Assembly: GCA_964624465.1 (NCBI GenBank)
Contig: CAZUZD010000016.1
Span: 1-42,975, forward strand
Direction of reading: 5' to 3'
DNA length: 42,975 bases
DNA from: CAZUZD01 sp964624465
GTDB lineage: Bacteria > Planctomycetota > Planctomycetia > Isosphaerales > Isosphaeraceae
Below are positions 12,390 through 21,800 of the stretch, piece after piece. Both the position numbers and the translations under genes were made by a program. Position 1 is the first letter of the stretch. Each line of letters opens with the position of its first letter. The notes beneath the pieces were generated by a model. It had not been told where the DNA came from. It did no database searches and saw only the letters and a program-made list of their open reading frames with translations.

Positions 12390-13310
12390 TCATTCTTCTC
12401 CGATGGTGAATCCTTCAATGGCACCTGCATCAGACAATGAAAAAGGGGGGCTCAAATGTGCATAAGAAGCAAGATGCGTTCGAGAAAAGGCACTCCATAG
12501 CAGGCTGCTCAACCTGAACAACAAGGCTTGCAGCGCTATATTCTTTCCTGCGCTCTCCGATTCTAGGACGGAGTAGTGCTGATTTGTGGGGTGAATTGTG
12601 GCGTAGGTCGTGACTGCGCACCTGCCTGACAGTGATCCTACGAAATTCGGCAGCACCCAGATGCTCTCACTGTATTTGCCGGGTGTATTGAGATTGATTT
12701 GCTCCTTATAGACCTCCTCAAGGCGGACCTTCAACGGTGGAGTAGTCTTGGGGGTTTCAGCAAAACCTACTACTGCCGAAAAGATAAGCTTGTCCAACCC
12801 ACGCACTCTGCTCCCTTCCTTGGCATAGTAAAGCTCAAGGATGTGCCTCTTGGCATCAACGACATTCTTCACTCCCGATCGGAATTCGTTGGTAACCAAG
12901 TCTCGCTTGATCTGGATGATCCCGAGCACGGCCTCTGGCTGCACGATCACGAAATCCTCTAGGCGGAATACGGGCCGGAAGTTCAGAGTGTCGTGGAGTA
13001 ACAGGTCGATTTCAGGAGAGTGACGATCCTCTCCTTCGTGTAAGGTACGCCCATAGACAAATCCCTTGTCCACATTGATCCACGAAGGGAGGTTACCCCT
13101 CAAGAACTCCCGCAGAAGGACTTCGCAATGCGTCCCTGGAGCGGTGTAGTCGGTCGTCGGCCCGAGAAGTCGCTCAATGTTGCGATATTGAACAAGCATC
13201 AGTTGAGCTTGAGACGAGTAAAACTCCAAGAGCCCTTGATCAAGTACCTTATTGGGCCTACCGTCTTGGGCATTGTTGGGCGTACCGTCTGGGGCAGCGG
13301 CATCCGACAT
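12390..13310 (-). CDS. DUF6602 protein, nuclease-like fold
   Basis: 306 aa. The segment GTHCEVLLREFLRGNLPSWI, then KGFVYGRT.., PEIDLLLHDTLNFRPVFRLE and FVIVQPEAVLGIIQIKRDLV is the DUF6602 signature as I know it. Acidic residues in CEVLLREFL, the D of EIDLLLHD and Q-x-K of IIQIKR line up like a PD-(D/E)xK nuclease core in which the usual Glu before x-Lys is Gln, so activity is uncertain. Such genes are common in defence islands. It follows the XRE gene by 18 bases on the same strand and has a GGAG, so they likely form an operon. Its codon use is lower in GC than xre and brx, indicating separate origin. Confidence 0.75.
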   Translation of the reverse strand: MSDAAAPDGTPNNAQDGRPNKVLDQGLLEFYSSQAQLMLVQYRNIERLLGPTTDYTAPGTHCEVLLREFLRGNLPSWINVDKGFVYGRTLHEGEDRHSPEIDLLLHDTLNFRPVFRLEDFVIVQPEAVLGIIQIKRDLVTNEFRSGVKNVVDAKRHILELYYAKEGSRVRGLDKLIFSAVVGFAETPKTTPPLKVRLEEVYKEQINLNTPGKYSESIWVLPNFVGSLSGRCAVTTYATIHPTNQHYSVLESESAGKNIALQALLFRLSSLLWSAFSRTHLASYAHLSPPFSLSDAGAIEGFTIGEE

Positions 13311-13328
13311 AGCATCGTCTCCAGGATA

Positions 13329-13670
13329 TCATCTTGAGATGTCGGTTTGGGTTCCAATGAACTTCAAAACATCATTAAGCATGTTATCGTCCAAGGCGGC
13401 CAGCTTGAGGAACACATCGGGCCGCTGGATCACCCGCTTCCTGACCGCCTCGGGGATCTTCTTGGCCAGGAGCAGCAGTTCATCGGCATCGGCCTCCAAC
13501 ACCTTGGCCAGCTTGAGGATGAGTTCCTCGCTCGGGTAATCGGCGAAGTCCAGCCTCTCGTTTTCGATCTTCGAGACGTAGCTGAAATTGACCCTCACCT
13601 TCCCGGCCAGGTCACGCTGGCTGAGGTTCCGGGCCTTTCGCAGCGACCTGATCTTCTGGCCGAAGGTCAT
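13329..13670 (-). CDS. XRE-family regulator divergent from BREX
   Basis: 113 aa starting MTFGQKIRSLRKARNLSQRD. An XRE/Cro helix-turn-helix fills residues about 3-65 (LSQRDLAGKVRVNFSYVSKI.., then YPSEELILKLAKVLEADADE), followed by a short helical tail (LLLLAKKIPEAVRKRVI). Proteins of this type repress their own and adjacent promoters. It is transcribed away from brxA, with 172 bases between the two starts and a good promoter facing each way, so I infer control of BREX and of itself. It differs from BrxR, the WYL-type regulator of some BREX loci. ATG 13670 is chosen for the domain start; its Shine-Dalgarno is weak. Confidence 0.8.
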   Translation of the reverse strand: MTFGQKIRSLRKARNLSQRDLAGKVRVNFSYVSKIENERLDFADYPSEELILKLAKVLEADADELLLLAKKIPEAVRKRVIQRPDVFLKLAALDDNMLNDVLKFIGTQTDISR

Positions 13671-13704
13671 CGAGGTGTTCTCAAGCCGTGGGGGCGAGGG
13701 GGTG

Positions 13705-13733
13705 AATGTATCGTGCCGGCTGTTTCCAGTCAA
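13705..13733 (-). promoter_or_regulatory. Sigma-70-type promoter for xre
   Basis: On the minus strand TTGACT (13733-13728), a 17-base spacer and TACATT (13710-13705). Transcription would begin near 13698, about 28 bases before the XRE start codon. Both hexamers and the spacing are close to the sigma-70 consensus. Confidence 0.6.
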
Positions 13734-13745
13734 CGGACGGCCCGC

Positions 13746-13774
13746 TTGCCCAGCCCGTCCTCGGCTGGTATGGT
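13746..13774 (+). promoter_or_regulatory. Sigma-70-type promoter for BREX operon
   Basis: On the plus strand TTGCCC (13746-13751), a 17-base spacer and TATGGT (13769-13774). Transcription would begin near 13781, about 60 bases before the brxA start. It lies back to back with the xre promoter, so one regulator could act on both. Confidence 0.5.
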
Positions 13775-13842
13775 CTGACTGCGTGCATCGATCGGATTCG
13801 CCCCTCGTCTGGGGGTATGGCGTTGAACGACCGGGGGCCGAC

Positions 13843-14667
13843 ATGGATCGTCGCTCAACCAGCGTGATGGAACAACCTGCCCGGCCCGGCGAGAGCCCCT
13901 ATTCCTCGAAGATCATCAAGGCCGGGGCGCTGCTGCCCGACACCAAGACCCTGCTCTCGCATTGGGATACGGCGATGACCGCCGGGGAGAACCTGGGCCG
14001 CATCCGCCGGGAGAATGCCTTCGGCAAGGCGTCCCGGTCGAGGGTCGAGGACATCCTGGCCGTCTTCCGTCAGCGGTATCTGGCCGACGAGGAGGTCGTC
14101 CGGGCTCTGGTCGTCCTGGTCCAGAGGCGACTCCCCGCCGCCAGCCTCGACTGCATCCTCTATTACCACGCCGCCCAGTCCGACCGGCTGCTCCACGATC
14201 TTGTAACCGAGTGGCTCGTCCCCTCGCAGGGCCGGGGGGTCGCCGACATCGGCGTGGACGAGGTGCAGAGGCTCCTCTCGAAGTGGGTCGCCGAGGGCAG
14301 GACGAGCGGGCAATGGTCCGAGGAGACGACCCGGAGGGTCGCCCAGGGGCTCCTCTCGACCTTGCGGGACTTCGGCGTGCTCCAGGGGGCCGTCAACAAG
14401 CGGATCGCCCCGGCCTACCTGCCGGTCGCCTCATTCGCCTACGTGATGTTCCACCTCAAACGTCACCAGCCCTCGGGGGCCAGGCTGGTCGAGCACCCCG
14501 ACTGGCGGCTGTTCTTCCTGTCACGTGAGGCGGTCGAGCGGTTCCTTTTCGAGGCCCATCAGCGGGGCCTCCTGGAGTTCCATGCGGCGGGCAGCGTCAC
14601 CCGGCTGAACTTCCCCGCCAAAACCCCCGAGGAGTATGCGCATGTCCTCGCTGATCGGGCGCATTGA
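13843..14667 (+). CDS. brxA: BREX protein BrxA (DUF1819)
   Basis: 274 aa. The segment YSSKIIKAGALLPDTKTLLS, HWD..MTAGENLGRIRRENAFGKASRSR and VEDILAVFRQRYL is characteristic of BrxA (DUF1819), a small helical DNA-binding BREX component. A region with paired helices (LLSKWVAEGRTSGQWSEETT, RRVAQGLLSTLRDFGVL) follows. It is the first gene of the operon. I place the start at ATG 13843 (GGGGG upstream); ATG 13867 is possible and gives 266 aa. It overlaps brxB by about 26 bases, implying coupled translation. Confidence 0.9.
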   Translation: MDRRSTSVMEQPARPGESPYSSKIIKAGALLPDTKTLLSHWDTAMTAGENLGRIRRENAFGKASRSRVEDILAVFRQRYLADEEVVRALVVLVQRRLPAASLDCILYYHAAQSDRLLHDLVTEWLVPSQGRGVADIGVDEVQRLLSKWVAEGRTSGQWSEETTRRVAQGLLSTLRDFGVLQGAVNKRIAPAYLPVASFAYVMFHLKRHQPSGARLVEHPDWRLFFLSREAVERFLFEAHQRGLLEFHAAGSVTRLNFPAKTPEEYAHVLADRAH

Positions 14668-15223
14668 ACTCCTCGAAAGCGACCTGAAGGCGGTGCCTCC
14701 CAAGGTGGCCGTCTACAGCGATCTGCCGTTCGCCATCCTCCGTTACGACCCTTCGGACGAGTGGGTGCTGCGGCGGGAGGCCAAACTGCTGGCGACCCGG
14801 CTGGAGGCGGCGGGCAAGTCGGTCCACGTCCTACCGATGTCCGAGTTCCTCTGGAGGGCGATCGACGAGAGCGAAGGCATGGGGGAAATCGTCACACTGG
14901 AGCGTGACCTGGGCTACCGGGCGGCACAGAAGCAGGTAACCGATTATCTCGCCGACGTGGATTGGTGTCCCCTCTGGAAGATCCTCAGCGATCGACTCAC
15001 GGGGATGGACCCGGCGAAGAACGTCGTGTTCCTAACCCGTGCGGCTGCGATGGCCCCGGCCATCTACCACATGTCCAGCCTCCTCGATGAGATGAAGGGG
15101 AAGATTCGGGTGCCCACCATCCTCTTTTATCCCGGTTCGATCGAGGGCACGACCGGGCTGAGGTTCATGAACCTCAAGGACCGGGACGCCCTGGGCAATT
15201 ACCGGGTCAAGATCTACTCGTGA
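14642..15223 (+). CDS. brxB: BREX protein BrxB (DUF1788)
   Basis: 193 aa starting MSSLIGRIELLESDLKAVPP. The pattern LPFAILRYDPSDEWVLRREA.., then VHVLPMSEFLWRAID, PAIYHMSSLLDEM and PTILFYPGSIEGTTGLRFMN matches BrxB (DUF1788), a BREX core component thought to help assemble BrxC, PglX and PglZ. ATG 14642 has GAGGAG at normal spacing; ATG 14636 is too close to it. The stop overlaps a GTGA at the brxC junction. Confidence 0.9.
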   Translation: MSSLIGRIELLESDLKAVPPKVAVYSDLPFAILRYDPSDEWVLRREAKLLATRLEAAGKSVHVLPMSEFLWRAIDESEGMGEIVTLERDLGYRAAQKQVTDYLADVDWCPLWKILSDRLTGMDPAKNVVFLTRAAAMAPAIYHMSSLLDEMKGKIRVPTILFYPGSIEGTTGLRFMNLKDRDALGNYRVKIYS

Positions 15224-15231
15224 GGGGCCTC

Positions 15232-18200
15232 ATGAACCGCATCGGCGACTTGCTCACGAGGGACCTCTCCCGCAGGATCGAGGAGATCACCCAGGTCGAT
15301 CAGGTGGACCAGGAGTCGGTGTACTCCGAGATCACCGAGTACATCGCCACCGACAGCATCCGGGACCACTACGCCACGCTCCTGAAGGCCGTCGCCGAGG
15401 CCCCGACCGAGCCCCACGAGGGCATCGGCGTCTGGATTTCGGGCTTCTTCGGCTCCGGCAAGAGTTCGTTCGCCAAGAACCTGGGCTATGCCCTTCAAAA
15501 TCGGCCCGTGATGGGCCATGACTACTCCTCGCTGTTCAAGGATCAGATCGACGACCGTCGGGTCGCCGACCTCCTCGACCTGATCAACGCCAGGGTGCCG
15601 ACGGATGTCGTCCTGTTCGACGTGAGCAAGCAGAACGACATCCGCACGGTCACCGAGCGGATCGCCGAGAAGATCTACACCGTCGTCCTGCGGGAACTCG
15701 GGTACGCCGAGGACTTCGAGGTCGCCGAGCTGGAGATCGAGCTGGAGGCCGAGGGGCGGCTCGCCGAGTTCGAGGAGTCCTGCGGCCGGCTCCACGGGCG
15801 GGACTGGCGGATGGTCCGCAAGGGTGCCCAGAAGCTCTCCCGAGCCAGTGCCGTCCTGCACGAACTCTACCCGAAAACCTACCCGTCGCCGGACTCGTGG
15901 GCGCACGCCCAGGGCAAGAAGAACTTCGCCGTCACCGTCACGACGGTGGTGGAGCGGACGTTCGAGCTGATGGGCCGACGCCGGCCCGGCCGGGCGCTCG
16001 TCTTCGTCATCGACGAGGTGGGGCAGCACGTCGCCCGCAGCGGCGACAAGATCGAGGACTTGCGGGCGACCGTCGAGGAGTTCGGCAAGGTCGGCAAGAA
16101 CCTATTGAAGGCCCGCAAGATCCCGGCCCCGTGCTGGATCGTCGTCACGTCGCAGGAGAAGCTCGACGAGGTGGTCGCCGCCATCGACTCCAAGCGGGTC
16201 GAGCTGGCGAAGCTCCAGGACCGCTTCCGCTACCGGGTCGATCTCGCCCCGTCCGACATCCGGGAGGTGGCGACGAGGCGGGTGCTGGCCAAGAAGGGCG
16301 AGGCCGTCCCGGTCCTGGAGAGGCTGTTCGCCGAGAACCAGGGGGTGCTCAACGCCGCACTGCGGATGGAGCGGACCGCCCGCCAGGCCGAGGTGACGAA
16401 GGCCGACTTCGTGCATTTCTACCCCTACCCGCCCCACTTCATCGACCTCTCCATCGACATCATGTCGGGCATCCGCTTGCAGCCCGGAGCCCCCAAGCAC
16501 CTCGGCGGCAGCAACCGGACGATCATCAAGCAAGCCTACGAGATGCTGGTCAACGACCGGACCGCCGTCGCCTCGCTGCCGGTCGGCTCGCTGGTGACGC
16601 TCGACAAGGTGTACGAGCTGGTCGAGGGCAACCTGTCGAGCGAGAAGCAGCGGGACATCCACGAAATCTCCCAGCGGATCAAGGAGCCCGACGGCGAGGG
16701 CTGGTCGCTGCGGGTGGCGAAGGTCGTCTGCCTGCTGGAGTTCGTCCGCAACCTCCCCCGGACCGTGACCAACATCGCCGCCCTGCTGGTGGACGGCGTA
16801 GGTCGGCCCGCCCCGCTGGCGGAGGTCCAGGCGGCGATCGACCGGCTCCACGACGCCCAGTTCCTCCGCAACACCGAGGAGGGGTGGAAGCTCCAGACCG
16901 CCCAGGAGAAGAGCTGGGAGACCGAGCGGCGGGGCCACCTGGAGCCCAAGCCCAGGGAGCGGAACGAGATCACCCGCACCATCCTGCGGGAGGTCTTCGG
17001 CGAGCCGGCGCTCAAGACCTACCGCCACAAGGAGCACCGCAACTTCCGCATCGGCGTCACGGCCGAGGGCGTGACGCTCGAAGACGGCGACCTGCCGCTG
17101 GTCCTGTCGATCGCCGACGACCCCGACGAGCTGCCCCGCAAGATCGAGGAGGTGCGGGAGGAGAGCCGCCAGAAGGCCCACCTGAACGACCTCTACTTGG
17201 CGTTCGCCCTGACCCCGGAGATCGACGAGCTGGTGGCCCAGGCGTTCGCCTCCCGCAAGATGGTGGAGAAGTACACCCAACTGGGGGCGCTGAACAAGAT
17301 CTCGACCGACGAGTCGGCCTGCCTCCAGGACGAGAAGGACGCCGTGCTGGGCTACGAGGCCCGCCTGCGGGACAAGCTCGTCGAGGCGATAGAGCGGGGC
17401 ACCGGGGTGTTCCGGGGGGTCGCCTTCGACGCCTCGTCGCTGGGCAAGTCCCTGGGGGAGATCGTCAAGAGGCTCTGCGGCCAGGCCGTGCCCGACCTCT
17501 ACCCCAAGCTCGAACTGGGCTCCCGGCCGCTGAAGGGGACCGAGGCCGAGGACTTCCTCAAGGCCGTCGATCTCAAGGCCCTGCCGCCGCTGTTCTACGA
17601 CGGCGAGCAGGGCCTCGCCCTCGTCACCAAGGACGGCCCGAAGCACGTCGCCAACCCCGGTGCCCCGGTCGCCAAGGAGGTGCTCGACTACCTCGTCGGC
17701 GAGCACGGCTACGGCAACAAGGACTCCCGCACCGGCAAGGCCCTGGAGAGGCGGTTCGGCGGGATCGGCTACGGCTGGGACCGGGACATGCTGCGTCTGG
17801 TCCTGGCGGTGCTGTTCCGGGCCGGGTCGATCGAGATCACGCACGGGGGCGAGAAGTTCGCCGCCTACCAGGAGCCCCGCAGCCGCACGCCGCTGGTGAG
17901 CAACACGGCGTTCAAGTCGGCCCTGTTCACGCCGGTCAAGCCGATCGACCTGCCGACACTGAAGCGGGCGGTCGAGAGCTACGAGGAGCTGACCGGCGAG
18001 ACGGTGGACATGGACAAGGCGGCCATCGCCGAGGCCCTCAAGGCGTTCGCCGCCGGGGAGATGAAGCGGGTGCTGCCGGTTGAGGCCCAGGCCAAGGCCC
18101 ACAACGTCCCGGTGCTGGGGGCGGTGGAAGACTACCGGGATTCTCTTGCCGCCATCGAGTCGGGCTCGCCGGACGACTGCGTAACTATCCTTGCGGGCGA

Positions 18201-18876
18201 GGGAGTGTCCCTGAAGAAGGGTCACGACCGGGTACGCAAGATCGCCGAGTGTCTGGACGAGAAGGGCCTGGCGACCCTCCGCAACGCACGACGGGCGGCG
18301 GGGGAGATCGGGGGCCTCCTCGAAGCCCAGGGGCAGGCCGATCTCCAGCCCAGGGTTGAGGAGCTGCGGGGATATCTGACCGGCGAGGCCCTCCTCGAAT
18401 CGCTGCCCGCTATAAAGAAGGCGAGCACGGAGATTCTGGCGGCGTACCGGACGCTCTACGAGAGCCGCCACGCCGACCGGACGGAGGAGTTCCGGGCGGC
18501 GATCGAGAAGGTTAAGGGGCGGGAGGACTGGACCGCCGTGCCCGAGGCCATGCAAGCTCCGGTGCTGGCCCTGCTCCGGTCCCGGTGCTGCGACGACCTG
18601 AAGCTGTCGGACGGCTCCATAGCCTGCGAGTCGTGCCGGGCCGGGCTCGGGCAGATGGAGTCGGACGTGGCGGCGATCGGCGGGCTGGTCTCCGGGGCCG
18701 TGGCCCAGATCCAGAAGCTCGTCACGCCCCCGGAAACCCCTCTCCGAAGAGTGCGGGTGGCCGAGTTCTTCGGCGGGCCGCTCGAAGACGAGGATCAGGT
18801 CAGGCAGGCGGTGGCCCGGTTGCAGGAGCACCTGCTCAAGCTGCTCGGCGAAGGCGTCAAGGTCGTGGTGGAGTAA
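15232..18876 (+). CDS. brxC: BREX ATPase BrxC
   Basis: 1214-aa P-loop ATPase. Walker A GFFGSGKS lies at residues 71-78 (GVWISGFFGSGKSSFAKNLG), and Walker B with DE is near residue 260 (GRALVFVIDEVGQHVARSGD). FRYRVDLAPSDIREVATRRV and a long helical C-terminal half follow. Length and motifs fit BrxC (DUF6079 family), the large ATPase needed for BREX modification and exclusion. I chose ATG 15232 after GAGGGG; a GTG at 15220 is in frame and overlaps the brxB stop. Composition is uniformly GC-rich, like brxA and brxB. It ends eight bases before pglX. Confidence 0.93.
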   Translation: MNRIGDLLTRDLSRRIEEITQVDQVDQESVYSEITEYIATDSIRDHYATLLKAVAEAPTEPHEGIGVWISGFFGSGKSSFAKNLGYALQNRPVMGHDYSSLFKDQIDDRRVADLLDLINARVPTDVVLFDVSKQNDIRTVTERIAEKIYTVVLRELGYAEDFEVAELEIELEAEGRLAEFEESCGRLHGRDWRMVRKGAQKLSRASAVLHELYPKTYPSPDSWAHAQGKKNFAVTVTTVVERTFELMGRRRPGRALVFVIDEVGQHVARSGDKIEDLRATVEEFGKVGKNLLKARKIPAPCWIVVTSQEKLDEVVAAIDSKRVELAKLQDRFRYRVDLAPSDIREVATRRVLAKKGEAVPVLERLFAENQGVLNAALRMERTARQAEVTKADFVHFYPYPPHFIDLSIDIMSGIRLQPGAPKHLGGSNRTIIKQAYEMLVNDRTAVASLPVGSLVTLDKVYELVEGNLSSEKQRDIHEISQRIKEPDGEGWSLRVAKVVCLLEFVRNLPRTVTNIAALLVDGVGRPAPLAEVQAAIDRLHDAQFLRNTEEGWKLQTAQEKSWETERRGHLEPKPRERNEITRTILREVFGEPALKTYRHKEHRNFRIGVTAEGVTLEDGDLPLVLSIADDPDELPRKIEEVREESRQKAHLNDLYLAFALTPEIDELVAQAFASRKMVEKYTQLGALNKISTDESACLQDEKDAVLGYEARLRDKLVEAIERGTGVFRGVAFDASSLGKSLGEIVKRLCGQAVPDLYPKLELGSRPLKGTEAEDFLKAVDLKALPPLFYDGEQGLALVTKDGPKHVANPGAPVAKEVLDYLVGEHGYGNKDSRTGKALERRFGGIGYGWDRDMLRLVLAVLFRAGSIEITHGGEKFAAYQEPRSRTPLVSNTAFKSALFTPVKPIDLPTLKRAVESYEELTGETVDMDKAAIAEALKAFAAGEMKRVLPVEAQAKAHNVPVLGAVEDYRDSLAAIESGSPDDCVTILAGEGVSLKKGHDRVRKIAECLDEKGLATLRNARRAAGEIGGLLEAQGQADLQPRVEELRGYLTGEALLESLPAIKKASTEILAAYRTLYESRHADRTEEFRAAIEKVKGREDWTAVPEAMQAPVLALLRSRCCDDLKLSDGSIACESCRAGLGQMESDVAAIGGLVSGAVAQIQKLVTPPETPLRRVRVAEFFGGPLEDEDQVRQAVARLQEHLLKLLGEGVKVVVE

Positions 18877-18884
18877 CCGGGGCG

Positions 18885-21800
18885 ATGGACCAGGCGATTC
18901 GCAACAAGCTCCGATCCGTCGTCACGCAGTGCCGCAGGCTGCTGGAGGAGTCCATCGCCCAGCAGTTGCAGGGCAAGTACGACATCTACGCCACCGGCAA
19001 GAAGGACGAGGTGCGGGCCGAGAAGGACGTGCCGCTCGGCCACCTCAGCGACGAGGAGCGGGAGGCTCGCCGGGACATCCTCGCCCACTTCGAGCACGTC
19101 ACGGCCCTGGGGTACAAGCCGAGGGAGGCCCTGGAGCAGCTGATCCGGGAGATCGCCTTCACGCACCTGAACCGACTCTGCGCCTACAAGATGATGGAGG
19201 TGCGGGACGTTTACGTCGGCGGGCAGCGGTTCCGGGAGGCGGTCAGCAAGGGGCTCAAGTCCCAGGGGTTCCTGTTCTACCTGGCCGAGAACCCCGAGGA
19301 CGAGCGGCGGTTCAATGGCGGGCAGCAGGAGGAGGCGTACCGCCACTTCCTGAACTGGCTAGGGGGCTCGCTCTCCCAGGAGATCGGCGTCCTGTTCAGC
19401 CCGACCGACCCGGCCAACCGGGTCTACCCGCCGCAGCGGGTTCTGGACGAGGTGCTCGACCTGCTGAACAGCGAGGAGCTGAAGGGGATCTGGTCCGAGG
19501 ACGAGACGATCGGCTGGGTCTACCAGTACTTCACGCCCAAGGAGCTGCGGGACCAGGCCCGCAAGGAGAGCCAGGCCCCCCGCAACTCGTATGAGCTGGC
19601 CTTCCGCAACCAGTTCTTCACGCCCCGTTACGTGGTCGAGTTCCTGACTGACAACACGCTGGGCCGGATCTGGTACGAGATGCGGAGGGGAAACACCGGT
19701 CTCAAGGATGTGTGCCGCTACATCGTGCGACGGCCGGGCGAGGTGTTCTTCGCCGAGAAGGAGGACGAGCCCGGCTCCCCGGTGAGGGCGATGAAGGACT
19801 TGCTCCTCGGCGGCACCGAGGAGACGTTCTCGCCGTTCCGGGTCGGAGAGACGCAGCGGCTCGTCGAACTCGCCCACACGGTCGATGGCTACGAGCGACA
19901 CCCCTTCGAGGATCAGGTCGAGGAGGAGTGGTGGCCCTGGGCGAAGCTCCAGGAGATCCGGGAAGCCGGGGAGCTATCCCGCTTCCCTGTCCAGGACTTG
20001 CTCGACGTGCTGTTCTGCCAGGCCCGATCCGACCGTCACGGCGGGGGGTATGGCGACTGGGACGAGATCTTCTACGACATCGCCAACGAGGTCCGTCGCC
20101 GGGCCATCGAGGGCCGCAAGGAGGACGCAAGCCAGGAGCAACTCGTTCGGGCGATCACGGCAGTCGTTCACCGGGCCAGGAAAGACCCCCGAGATATCAA
20201 GATCCTCGACCCGGCGTGCGGCAGTGGGCACTTCCTGCTCTACTGCTTCGCCCTGCTGCTGGTCATCTACGAGGAAACCTACGACGACCCCGCTATGGGG
20301 CCGGGGCTCCAGGCCGATTACCCGACGAAGGACGACCTGCGTAAGGCGATCCCCGGCCTGGTCCTCCGCCACAATCTGCACGGGATCGATATCGACCTCC
20401 GCTGCACCCAGATCGCCGCCCTCGCCCTCTGGCTGAGGTGCCAGAGGGCCTATCAGGAGATGGGGCTCAAGAAAGACCGTCCACCCATCCTCAAGGCGAA
20501 CGTCGTCTGCGCCGAGCCCATGCCCGGCGAGGAGGGGCTCCTCGATGAGTTCCTCAAGACACTGCGTGAGGATCGTCTGGAAGCCTTGATCCGACAGGTC
20601 ATGAACGTGCCGAAAGACCAGCGGGTCCGGGCGACCAGTGGCATGGTCGAGAGCCTGTCCGATCTCGTTCGCACGGTCTGGGACAAGATGCGGCTGGCGG
20701 GGGAGGCGGGGTCGCTTCTCAAGGTCGGGCACGAGTTGCAGGACGCCATCCGCCAGGGCCAGGTGCAGTGGGAAGAGCGTCTACCACTCTTCCGCTTCAC
20801 CGAATACGGGCTGTCCGAAGAGCCGAAGGAGCGGTTGGTGCGGTTCGTGCCTGGGGATGTCCAGGGGGAGCGGGTAACCTTCTGGGACAAGGCCGAGACC
20901 CTAGTCCGAAAGGCACTCGACGAGTTCGTCACGTTTGTCTCGAACGGGGGACGGTTCCAGCGGCAACTGTTTGTCGAAGACGCACTCCAAGGGCTCGGGT
21001 TCGTGGACGTGTGCCGACAGCATTACGACGTTGTGCTAATGAACCCTCCCTTCGGAGCCGCAAGCAGGCGAGCAAAATCATACATCGAGAAGTTCTACCC
21101 CAGAACGAAGAACGACTTGCTGGCTTCATTCGTAGAGCACGGACTGGATGTCCTGAACACCAAGGGCGTTCTAGGAGCGATCACGGCTAGGACCGCCCTC
21201 TTTCTATCATCCTTCTCGAAATGGAGGAAGGAGGTAGTCCTTCAGGTGGCACCTCCTAAAGTACTGGCTGACCTCGGGTACGGTGTTCTGGACACAGCGA
21301 AAGTTGAAGCAGCCGCATATGTCTTGGAAAAGTCAAAACCCAGCCGGTCCCAAGATCTCTTTTTTAGAGTGTTACCATATGAAGACAAAGGGGCTGCTTT
21401 GCTTGCTCAGGTTGAGAGGATCGAGCACGCAGCGAGCATAGGAGACTGCTTCGTCGTCAACTCCTCCGACTTTCACTCATTGCCAGAGACCACGTTCTCC
21501 TACTGGATCAGCGGACGAGCGCACCGACTGTTCACCGATCGAGAGCGATTCGAGAACGACGACCGCACGGCAAGAGGTGGTCTCAAGACAGGCGATGATT
21601 TCCGCTTTGTCCGAGTATGGTGGGAGGTGCCGTCTGCATCCATTGTTTTTGGGACCGCAAGTACAACGCCCCAGGAGTTTCGTGCTCAGACAAGGAAAGG
21701 CAAGCGATGGGTGCCATTCGCCAAAGGAGGAGGATATGCTCCCTTCTATGCTGACATACATCTGGTAGTTGACTGGAGAGACGACGGCGCACAGTCTTGG

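Noticed and set aside
16102..18831. Very long minus-strand ORF (909 aa) opposite brxC
   Set aside because: It is antisense to a clearly recognised gene, and its composition is low-complexity, typical of shadows in GC-rich DNA.
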